A stretch of DNA of 6,117 nt, taken from contig JAJZFF010000344.1 in the NCBI GenBank assembly GCA_021805485.1, positions 1 to 6,117 on the forward strand, read 5' to 3'. This DNA is from Pseudomonadota bacterium (lineage in GTDB: Bacteria > Pseudomonadota > Alphaproteobacteria > Acetobacterales > Acetobacteraceae). Both the position numbers and the translations under genes were made by a program. Shown here one piece after another: positions 1-5,141 of the stretch. The notes under the pieces are model-generated. The model did not search any database. It saw only the letters and a program-made list of their open reading frames with translations, and had not been told where the DNA came from. Position 1 is the first letter of the stretch, and every line of letters begins with the position of its first letter.

Positions 1-59
1 TCGGCGAGATCGCCCGCCTGGTTCAGCACGTCATGGGTGGCGTGGGAATCGTCCGGCAT
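1..59 (-). CDS. AidB-like acyl-CoA dehydrogenase, N-terminal 19 codons only
   Basis: Only the first 19 codons lie in the window; the gene continues past the left edge. The visible start reads MPDDSHATHDVLNQAGDLA. The short block T-H-D-V-L-N-Q resembles the N-terminus of AidB-type acyl-CoA dehydrogenases (E. coli AidB begins with a THTVFNQ block), flavoproteins linked to the alkylation response or used as isovaleryl-type dehydrogenases. A good Shine-Dalgarno, GGGGGAG (positions 67-73 on the plus strand), sits 7 bases before the ATG at 59 and supports the start. The gene lies 37 bp behind a small membrane-protein gene in the same direction, so the two may be co-transcribed. The family call rests on one short block and could be wrong; the existence of a translation start here is firmer. 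Confidence 0.5.
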   Translation of the reverse strand, partial: MPDDSHATHDVLNQAGDLA

Positions 60-96
60 GGCGGTGCTCCCCCGGCAGGTCCGGAAAAGATGCGGA

Positions 97-291
97 TCAG
101 ACGAACGTGTAGATCAGCCCGAACAGAACGAACACGCTGACGGTCGAGACCACCGCCAGCAGCAATTTGGACAGGCCGAGCGTGCCGGCGCCCGCGGTCA
201 GCGCGAACAGCGCGGCGGTGGCAACAGCCAGGCCGGATCGCCAGCGCAGCAGCCGGCGGCGGTTCACATCTTCGATCGCGCGGAAAAACAT
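97..291 (-). CDS. Small two-helix membrane protein, hypothetical
   Basis: I do not recognise this 64-residue protein. It has a basic, presumably cytoplasmic N-terminus (residues 1-18, with R11-R13, R16 and R18) followed by two hydrophobic segments, about 20-40 and 43-62, joined by a tight turn at S41-K42. That predicts a small inner-membrane hairpin with both ends in the cytoplasm. No catalytic motif is visible. The gene starts 29 bp after the CCA end of tRNA-Leu and ends 37 bp before the AidB-like gene, so it may be transcribed with either. The start is not ideal: GGAG lies only one base from the ATG, but an in-frame stop just upstream excludes a longer protein. An in-frame GTG at codon 9 would remove part of the basic leader and has no clear ribosome site. 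Codon position bias matches a real gene. Confidence 0.5.
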   Translation of the reverse strand: MFFRAIEDVNRRRLLRWRSGLAVATAALFALTAGAGTLGLSKLLLAVVSTVSVFVLFGLIYTFV

Positions 292-320
292 GCTCCGAGT
301 CTAGCATGGAACGACCGGGC

Positions 321-404
321 TGGTGCGAGAGGGGGGATTCGAACCCCCATGACTTGCGTCGGCCGATTTTGAGTCGGCTGCGTCTACCGTTCCGCCACTC
401 TCGC
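321..404 (-). tRNA. tRNA-Leu (anticodon CAA)
   Basis: The full 84-nt cloverleaf can be folded by eye. The acceptor stem is GCGAGAG with CTCTCGC, discriminator A, and an encoded CCA at 321-323. The D arm is GCG/CGC. The anticodon stem GCCGA/TCGGC encloses loop CTCAAAA, giving anticodon CAA at 369-371, which reads UUG. The variable region is the class II type, a short GAC-GCAA-GTC hairpin, as expected for leucine. The T arm is GGGGG-TTCGAAT-CCCCC. It is divergent from tRNA-Asn across 84 bp. No terminator follows it before the small membrane-protein gene. Confidence 0.97.
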
Positions 405-488
405 GCGGCTCGGTTTTCGCCCATCTCGCGGCCGGCCGCCAGCCCATTTGCGTCCGCCGCGGCGCTTCGCTATACGAGCTCCGGTCGT
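405..488. promoter_or_regulatory. Divergent promoter region between two tRNA genes
   Basis: This 84-bp gap must carry promoters for both tRNAs, since their 5' ends face each other. The rightward one is recognisable and listed separately. I could not pick a convincing leftward -35/-10 pair for tRNA-Leu. A 12-bp perfect palindrome, GCGGCCGGCCGC, lies at 428-439 near the middle. It is of low complexity in this GC-rich genome and I assign it no function. Confidence 0.5.
448..476 (+). promoter_or_regulatory. Putative sigma-70 promoter for tRNA-Asn
   Basis: A -35-like TTGCGT at 448-453 and a -10-like TATACG at 471-476 are separated by exactly 17 bases. The -10 ends 12 bases before the mature tRNA 5' end at 489, leaving room for a start near 483 and a short leader removed by RNase P. 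TATACG stands out as nearly the only AT-rich hexamer in a very GC-rich gap. This is a match by eye. Confidence 0.5.
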
Positions 489-564
489 TCCCGGATAGCT
501 CAGTCGGTAGAGCAAGCGGCTGTTAACCGCTGGGTCGTAGGTTCGAGTCCTACTCCGGGAGCCA
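489..564 (+). tRNA. tRNA-Asn (anticodon GTT)
   Basis: A 76-nt class I tRNA with a complete cloverleaf: acceptor TCCCGGA/TCCGGGA, discriminator G, encoded CCA at 562-564. The D arm is GCTC-AGTCGGTA-GAGC. The anticodon stem AGCGG/CCGCT surrounds loop CTGTTAA, giving anticodon GTT at 522-524 (codons AAC and AAU). The T arm is GTAGG-TTCGAGT-CCTAC. It reads towards phnM, whose ATG is 43 bp downstream, with no terminator hairpin and T-run in between. Confidence 0.97.
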
Positions 565-597
565 TCCCATCCGGCGCGGCGTGCTCTCTCCCGCTCC

Positions 598-602
598 AGG
601 AG
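598..602 (+). promoter_or_regulatory. phnM: Ribosome binding site fixing the phnM start
   Basis: AGGAG lies 5 bases before the ATG at 608. It decides against the in-frame GTG at 581, which has no such site and would add nine residues absent from PhnM relatives. Confidence 0.8.
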
Positions 603-607
603 CCCGC

Positions 608-1738
608 ATGCCAGAGACGATTTTCTGCAATGCCCAGCTCGTTCTGCCCGATGGCGCCTGCCTCGGCGGCGTGCGCCTGCGCGCGGGCACGATCGCCGAG
701 ATCCTGCCCGGGCACGTCGCCGGCGGCGTCGATCTCGAGGGCGACCTGCTGCTGCCCGGCCTCATCGACCTGCACACCGACAACCTCGAACGCCAGGTGG
801 CACCGCGGCCGAACGCGCGCTGGCCGTCGCGCTCGGCGCTGCTCGCCCACGATTCGCACTGCATCGCCGCCGGCATCACCACGGTGCTCGACGCCCTCTG
901 CCTCGGCGATGTCGGCTTCGAGAAGGAGCGCATCCGGACCTTCCACGAGGGCATCGCCGATCTGGACGCGCTGGCCGGGACCGGCCTGCTCAAGGCGGAG
1001 CATTTCCTCCATCTGCGCTGCGAGCTGCCCGCACCCGACATGCTGGCGATGTTCGACCCGGTGGCCGCGCACCCGCGCCTGCGCCTCGTCAGCCTCATGG
1101 ATCACTGTCCGGGCTACGGCCAGTACGCGGACCTCGACTATTACCGCGCGCTCAAGCGCCGCGATGGGTTCTCCGACCTCGACATCGACCGTCTGATCGC
1201 CACCGCCCGCGCGCAGCGGGCGCGGGTCCGCACGCCGAACCGCGTGGCGCTGCTCGCCCGCCTCGCCGGGCGCGGCATCGCGCTCGCCAGCCACGACGAC
1301 CGCACCGAGGAGGAGGTGGCCGAAAACGCCGCCGACGCCATCGGCATCAGCGAGTTCCCGGTGAGCATGGCGGCCGCGCGTGCGGCGCGGGGCCACGGGA
1401 TGCAGGTGATCGCCGGCGCGCCCAACATCGTCCGCGGCGGCTCCCATTCCGGCAACGTCGCCGCCGCCGACCTGGTCACCGCCGGCGCGGTCGACGCCTT
1501 CGCCTCCGACTACGTGCCGTCGAGCCTGATCGAGGCCGCCTTCGCCTGCGTCCGCGCCGGTCTCCTGCCCCTGCACGCGGCCGTCGCCCTGGTCACGGAA
1601 CGGCCGGCGCGGATGGCCGGCTTCACCGACCGGGGGCGGCTGGCAGCGGGGCTGCGCGCCGATCTCGTGCGCGTGCGGGTGCATGAAGGGCTGCCGGTGG
1701 TGCGGGCGGTGCTGCGCGCCGGCGAGCGGGTCGGCTGA
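608..1738 (+). CDS. phnM: Alpha-D-ribose 1-methylphosphonate 5-triphosphate diphosphatase
   Basis: A 376-residue metal-dependent amidohydrolase-fold enzyme, close in length to E. coli PhnM (about 378). In the C-P lyase pathway PhnM removes pyrophosphate from alpha-D-ribose 1-methylphosphonate 5-triphosphate, giving the 5-monophosphate used by PhnJ; it acts in the cytoplasm. Family blocks occur in the right order: LHTDN at 55-59 (metal-binding H56 and D58), HLRCELP at 135-141, SLMDH at 162-166, ASHDD at 227-231, the highly conserved GAPNIVRGGSHSG at 270-282, and SDY at 300-302. They align well with E. coli PhnM as I recall it. No phnGHIJKL, phnN or phosphonate transporter is visible on either side. 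A tRNA-Asn gene lies 43 bp upstream and may share its transcript. The last 38 codons overlap, antisense, the 3' end of the convergent protease-Hint gene. The family call is firm; what feeds the enzyme in this organism cannot be told from here. Confidence 0.95.
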   Translation: MPETIFCNAQLVLPDGACLGGVRLRAGTIAEILPGHVAGGVDLEGDLLLPGLIDLHTDNLERQVAPRPNARWPSRSALLAHDSHCIAAGITTVLDALCLGDVGFEKERIRTFHEGIADLDALAGTGLLKAEHFLHLRCELPAPDMLAMFDPVAAHPRLRLVSLMDHCPGYGQYADLDYYRALKRRDGFSDLDIDRLIATARAQRARVRTPNRVALLARLAGRGIALASHDDRTEEEVAENAADAIGISEFPVSMAAARAARGHGMQVIAGAPNIVRGGSHSGNVAAADLVTAGAVDAFASDYVPSSLIEAAFACVRAGLLPLHAAVALVTERPARMAGFTDRGRLAAGLRADLVRVRVHEGLPVVRAVLRAGERVG

Positions 1739-3242
1739 CGGGATAGCGCAGCGCCCCCTGCAGGGTGACGGCGACGCGCCGGACCGCGCCGGCGAAGGCG
1801 AGCTCGGCGTCGCCGTCGGTCCAGCACCAGCTCCGCTCGCCGGCCCGCTCCAGCGCGTGGAACCCGCTCAGCGCCGCCAGCAACGTGGCGTCCAGCCGCT
1901 GCACCACGCCCCCGGCTTCGTCCCCAGCGTCGCCTTCCACCAGCGCGACCGCGACGCCGAGCCGGCGCCGATCGCTGCCTTGGGTGACGTCGGCCGCGAT
2001 CGCGGCGCGCGAGCGGAGCCGCAGGCGGCAAGCCGCGGCGGGCAGGACGAAGATGTGCCGCCCCGCCGCGACATAAGCGGGGCGCACCACGCGCCCGCGG
2101 ATGACGAGGGCGAGATCGGGATCGTCGCAGAGTGCGAGCCCGGCGCGCTCGGCCCGCACGAGCAGGCGCGCCTTGATCGCGGCGAGCGCCGCACCGTGAT
2201 GGCAGCGTGGCGCGCAGGCCGGACCGGGCGCGGGCGGGACCGCCGCGCCATTGTCGAAGCCGGTGCGGTTGCCGGTATCGAGGTAGGATTCCGCCGCCGC
2301 CCCCTCGGCGAGCAGCACGTCGTGGCGGTCGAGCTCGACATGGACGTAGGTCACGGCGGCACGGTTCGAGACGCGCCGGATCGTGCGCCCGTTGACGAGG
2401 TGCTTGGCCTCGACCAGCACGCCGCCCGCGTCGGCGAACCAGAACGCGTGATCGCCCGATACCTGCAGATCGCGCGACGGCACGCCCTCGGCGAGCGCTC
2501 CGGCGGCGAGCCGCACCGGCGCGTCGTCCCCACGCGGGCGGACGATGCGCCGCCGGCCGATCCAGCGGACGGCGCGGACCGCGCCCGACGCGGTGAGCAC
2601 CAGGTCCCCCGCCGCCAGCCGCTCCACCATCCGCTCCCCCGCCGGGGTGGCGAGCCGCGTGCCGGCGACGAAGCAGGGCGCGGTGGCGGGGTAGAGGGCC
2701 TGGATCCCGGCGATGTCGGAGGCATCCAGCGTCGGGTTGGCGGGGCTGGCGACCGGGTACATCACCGCGTTCGGATCCGTCGAATGGTCGAGGCCGAGCG
2801 CGTGGCCGATCTCGTGCAGGGCGACCTGCTCGAACGTCGTGACGGTGCCGGCATAGGTCGGGTTGGCGCCGCCGGAGAGCGGGTCGAACGCGGGATCCTC
2901 GAGGCGCACCAGCGTATCGGTGAGGAAGCGATCGGTCGTCGGGTCGTAGCTGTAGTCGGTCTCGCCGATCTCGCCGCCGCCGGCGGTCGGGAAGCTGGCA
3001 TAGCCGAAGCGGATATCGGCCGCCGCCGCCGGATTCGTGCTGTCGGGCACGAGCACGAAGGTAAGGCCAGAGACCTGGTGCCACGTGGTCAGCGCCTGCT
3101 CGACGAGGTTATATCCGGGGCTGCCGGCGATGATCGGATCGCTGAACGGGGTCGCGAGGTCCTGGCTGTAGGTGAGCGTGGCGAAGCTGAAGGTGATCAC
3201 GCTGGAGGCCCAGGTCGGTCCTTCGAAAGCGTAGTTGATCAT
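1623..3242 (-). CDS. Metzincin zinc protease fused to a Hint (hedgehog/intein-like) domain
   Basis: A 539-residue fusion with three parts. Residues 1-184 are an M10-like metzincin protease: zinc site HEIGHALGLDH at 143-153 (H143, H147, H153, catalytic E144), a Met-turn at M161, and an ending D-I-A-G-I-Q-A-L-Y typical of matrixin domains. Six residues later a Hint_2-type domain starts at C190 (CFVAGTRLATPAG) and runs to about 331, with VRWIGRR, a block-B-like SGDH (H265), H301, H307 and AESYLDTGNR. Residues 340-501 form a Cys/Arg-rich domain that often follows Hint_2 domains in alphaproteobacteria. Hint domains can cleave the chain at their first Cys, which would release the protease. I see no signal peptide, no cysteine-switch propeptide and no RTX repeats, so the export route is unclear. 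The last ~36 residues are Pro/Arg/Ala-rich and antisense to phnM, which suggests that an earlier stop was lost. The start at 3242 is set by AGAGGA and by where the protease domain begins. Substrate unknown. Confidence 0.88.
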   Translation of the reverse strand: MINYAFEGPTWASSVITFSFATLTYSQDLATPFSDPIIAGSPGYNLVEQALTTWHQVSGLTFVLVPDSTNPAAAADIRFGYASFPTAGGGEIGETDYSYDPTTDRFLTDTLVRLEDPAFDPLSGGANPTYAGTVTTFEQVALHEIGHALGLDHSTDPNAVMYPVASPANPTLDASDIAGIQALYPATAPCFVAGTRLATPAGERMVERLAAGDLVLTASGAVRAVRWIGRRRIVRPRGDDAPVRLAAGALAEGVPSRDLQVSGDHAFWFADAGGVLVEAKHLVNGRTIRRVSNRAAVTYVHVELDRHDVLLAEGAAAESYLDTGNRTGFDNGAAVPPAPGPACAPRCHHGAALAAIKARLLVRAERAGLALCDDPDLALVIRGRVVRPAYVAAGRHIFVLPAAACRLRLRSRAAIAADVTQGSDRRRLGVAVALVEGDAGDEAGGVVQRLDATLLAALSGFHALERAGERSWCWTDGDAELAFAGAVRRVAVTLQGALRYPVSRPARRRAAPPAPPAALHAPARARDRRAAPLPAAPGR

Positions 3243-3246
3243 CGTG

Positions 3247-3252
3247 TCCTCT
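3247..3252 (-). promoter_or_regulatory. Ribosome binding site fixing the protease-Hint start
   Basis: On the minus strand this reads AGAGGA, with its GAGG core 5 bases from the ATG at 3242. It favours this start over an in-frame start at 3431, which would add 63 Arg/Ala-rich residues and run across the start of the divergent PLP-enzyme gene. Confidence 0.75.
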
Positions 3253-3283
3253 CGCGTCCCTTGTCGCGCCAGGGGAAGTGTGG

Positions 3284-3309
3284 CCGGATGCGCGCCGTGC
3301 GCAAGCCGG
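3284..3309. promoter_or_regulatory. Imperfect inverted repeat in the divergent intergenic region
   Basis: Within the 83-bp gap between the divergent protease-Hint and PLP-enzyme genes, TGCGC (3289-3293) and GCGCA (3299-3303) form perfect arms around a 5-base centre. They are flanked by CCGG at 3284-3287 and 3306-3309, offset by one base. It could be an operator shared by both genes or a hairpin in the leader of the rightward mRNA. GC-rich DNA produces such repeats by chance, so confidence is low. I found no convincing -35/-10 pair in this gap for either direction. Confidence 0.25.
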
Positions 3310-3313
3310 GGAT

Positions 3314-3319
3314 GGAGGG
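3314..3319 (+). promoter_or_regulatory. Ribosome binding site fixing the PLP-enzyme start
   Basis: GGAGGG stands 6 bases before the ATG at 3326. It favours this start over an in-frame GTG at 3278, which would add 16 residues ahead of the family's usual short N-terminus (M-x-L-x-x-L-x-TPCLVLD). Confidence 0.8.
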
Positions 3320-3325
3320 TCGACC

Positions 3326-4423
3326 ATGCGGCTGAGCGATCTGCGTACTCCGTGCCTGGTGCTCGACCGCGCGGTGCTGATGCGCAACATCGCCGCCATG
3401 GACCGCGCCGTCGCACGGCATGCCGTCGCATTGCGGCCGCACATGAAGACGGCGAAATCGGTCGAGATCGCGCGCCTGGCCATGCGCGGCGGCGGCGTCA
3501 CCGTCTCCACGCTCGCCGAGGCGGCATTTTTCGCCGAGCACGGCATCGTGGATCAGATCCTCGCCGCCGGCATCACGCCGCGGAAGCTGGCCGAGGTGAC
3601 GGCGCTGAACCGGCGCGGCGCGGCGGTGAAGGTGATCACCGACGATCTCGAAATGGCCCACACGATCGCGGCGGGAGGCGGCGTCGGCGCGCTGATCGAG
3701 ATCGATTGCGGCGAGGGGCGCGGCGGCGTCGGGCCGGAGGATGCGCGCCTGCCGCTGCTCGCCGACGCGCTCGGCCCGGCCCTGGCCGGCGTGCTGACCC
3801 ATGCCGGGCACAGCTACGCCGCCACCAGCCCCGCCGCCATCGCCGCGGTGGCGGAGGCGGAACGGGCAGCTTCGGTGGCGGCCGCGGAACGGCTGCGTGC
3901 CGCGGGCCACACCGTCGGCATCGTCTCGATCGGCAGCACGCCGACGGCGCTGCACGCCGAGACGCTCGCCGGCATCACCGAAATGCGTCCCGGCGTCTAC
4001 ATGTTCGGCGATCTGTTCCAGGCGCAGCGCTTCTCCTGCGGGCTCGGGGACATCGCCGTGACCGTCCTCGCCAGCGTCATCGGCCGCCGCCCGGCCGAGC
4101 ATCGGCTGCTCATCGATGCCGGGGCGCTCGCGCTCTCCAAGGACCGCAGCACCGAAGCGGCACCGCACGATTACGGCTTCGGCCGCGTGCTGGGGCTCGA
4201 TGGCGCCGCCTCGCTCGGCGCCGCCACGGTGATGCGCGCCTATCAGGAGCACGGCATCGTCGCCTGCGATCCGGCGCTGCCGTTCCCCGACCTCGCCATC
4301 GGCGCGCTGGTGCGCGTGGCGCCGAACCACGCCTGCCTCACCGCCGCCGGCCACGACCGCTACCACGTCGTCGACGGCGGCGACGCGATCGAGGCGATCT
4401 GGCCGCGCGTCAATTACTGGTAG
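3326..4423 (+). CDS. PLP enzyme of the D-threonine aldolase / D-serine dehydratase (DSD1) family
   Basis: A 365-residue fold-type III (alanine racemase-like) PLP enzyme, about the usual length. The N-terminal barrel carries TPCLVLD at 8-14 and RPHMKT at 37-42, where K41 should hold PLP. THAGHSY at 158-164 and SIGSTPT at 201-207 (phosphate site) follow, then RPGVYMFGD at 221-229. The C-terminal beta domain ends with PNHACLTA at 333-340, the divalent-metal site, with ligands H335 and C337. Known members cleave D-threonine or D-3-hydroxyaspartate to glycine plus an aldehyde, or dehydrate D-serine to pyruvate and ammonia. From memory, a His-x-Cys pair is reported for eukaryotic D-serine dehydratase and His-x-Asp for D-threonine aldolase, so the Cys leans towards the dehydratase type, though many uncharacterised bacterial homologues also carry it. 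The gene stands alone: divergent from the protease-Hint gene and convergent, with a 9-bp gap, on the nitroreductase. The family is firm, the substrate is open. Confidence 0.92.
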   Translation: MRLSDLRTPCLVLDRAVLMRNIAAMDRAVARHAVALRPHMKTAKSVEIARLAMRGGGVTVSTLAEAAFFAEHGIVDQILAAGITPRKLAEVTALNRRGAAVKVITDDLEMAHTIAAGGGVGALIEIDCGEGRGGVGPEDARLPLLADALGPALAGVLTHAGHSYAATSPAAIAAVAEAERAASVAAAERLRAAGHTVGIVSIGSTPTALHAETLAGITEMRPGVYMFGDLFQAQRFSCGLGDIAVTVLASVIGRRPAEHRLLIDAGALALSKDRSTEAAPHDYGFGRVLGLDGAASLGAATVMRAYQEHGIVACDPALPFPDLAIGALVRVAPNHACLTAAGHDRYHVVDGGDAIEAIWPRVNYW

Positions 4424-4432
4424 CGCGCGCAC

Positions 4433-5122
4433 TCATTCGGAGAGAAAGGTCGCGAACGCCTCGACCGGCGCGCGCGGCGTCTCAAGCCGGTTGGCCGGCT
4501 CGTCGGGATCGGCGTAGCCGAGTGCCATGCCGCAGACCACGACCTCGCTCGTGGGAATCGCGAGTTCGGCGCGGATGATGTCGGCATAGAAGGCGAAGGC
4601 GGCCTGCGGGCAGGTATCGAGCCCGGCGCCGCGGGCGGCGATCATGACGTTCTGCAGGAACATGCCGAGATCGAGCCAGCTGCCGCGGCCGAGAACCCGG
4701 TCGATGGTGACGATGAGGCCCACCGGGGCGCCAAAGAAATCATAGTTCCGCGCGTGCTGGCGGTGCGCCGCGACGCGGTCGCCCTTGGCGATGCCGAGCA
4801 GCCCGTAGAGCGCCCAGCCGATCTCCCGCCGCCGCTCCAGATAGGGCGAGACCCATTCGCTCGGGTAGTAGTCGTATTCGGCCTGGCTGTGCGCGCCGGC
4901 CGCGTGCGCCGCCTGAAGGGCCGTGACCAGGCGCTGGCGGGCGGCGCCGGTGAGCACGCGCAGCTTCCAGGGCTGGGTATTGGTCATCGAGGGGGCGCGG
5001 CTGGCCAGCGCCAGAACCTGGCGCAGCGTCGCCTCCGGAACCGCGCGCGGGACGAAGCCGCGCACGCTGCGCCGGCCGCCGATCGCCGCAGCCACCGCCG
5101 CCGAAACATCCGCCTCTGTCAT
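4433..5122 (-). CDS. Nitroreductase-family FMN oxidoreductase
   Basis: A 229-residue nitroreductase, the usual length for the family. Such enzymes are cytoplasmic FMN homodimers that use NAD(P)H to reduce nitroaromatics, quinones or other electrophiles. Visible family features are RRSVRGF at 17-23 (FMN phosphate contact), RAPSMTNTQPW at 42-52 (the conserved S-x-x-N-x-Q-P-W flavin block), the aromatic insert DYYPSEWVSPYLERRR at 84-99, and the C-terminal CGMALGYAD at 197-205. The insert and overall order recall the 4-nitrobenzoate reductase-like subgroup, but this is a resemblance only. The start at 5122 is supported by AAGG, 7 bases upstream, with GGAGGG a little further back, and by the M-T-E-A-D-V start just before the first helix. 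It lies 19 bp downstream of a Kef-type antiporter gene, so the two are probably co-transcribed and may act together. Confidence 0.92.
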   Translation of the reverse strand: MTEADVSAAVAAAIGGRRSVRGFVPRAVPEATLRQVLALASRAPSMTNTQPWKLRVLTGAARQRLVTALQAAHAAGAHSQAEYDYYPSEWVSPYLERRREIGWALYGLLGIAKGDRVAAHRQHARNYDFFGAPVGLIVTIDRVLGRGSWLDLGMFLQNVMIAARGAGLDTCPQAAFAFYADIIRAELAIPTSEVVVCGMALGYADPDEPANRLETPRAPVEAFATFLSE

Positions 5123-5141
5123 CGCCTGCCCTTCCCTCCGG

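Noticed and set aside
428..439. 12-bp palindrome GCGGCCGGCCGC between the tRNA genes
   Set aside because: It is all G/C and of a kind expected by chance in such a genome; no second copy or known operator match was seen.
500..1684. A long open frame antisense to phnM
   Set aside because: Its translation is Gly/Ala/Arg/His-rich without any family motif, and it lies opposite a firmly identified gene. High GC removes stop codons on the opposite strand.
1683..3335. A 550-codon open frame antisense to the protease-Hint gene
   Set aside because: Low-complexity Arg/Gly/Ala translation, no recognisable domain, and fully opposite a gene with clear zinc-site and Hint motifs.
3243..3431. N-terminal extension of the protease-Hint protein to a start at 3431
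   Set aside because: The extra 63 residues are Arg/Ala-rich, overlap the start of the divergent gene, and a good ribosome site precedes the shorter start at 3242.
3239..4432. A long open frame antisense to the DSD1-family gene
   Set aside because: It is a mirror of the real gene's codon bias, with Asp/Arg/Gly/His-rich composition and no motif.
4424..4432. Possible bidirectional terminator between the two convergent stop codons
   Set aside because: The gap is only 9 bases and holds no stem-loop with T-run in either direction.
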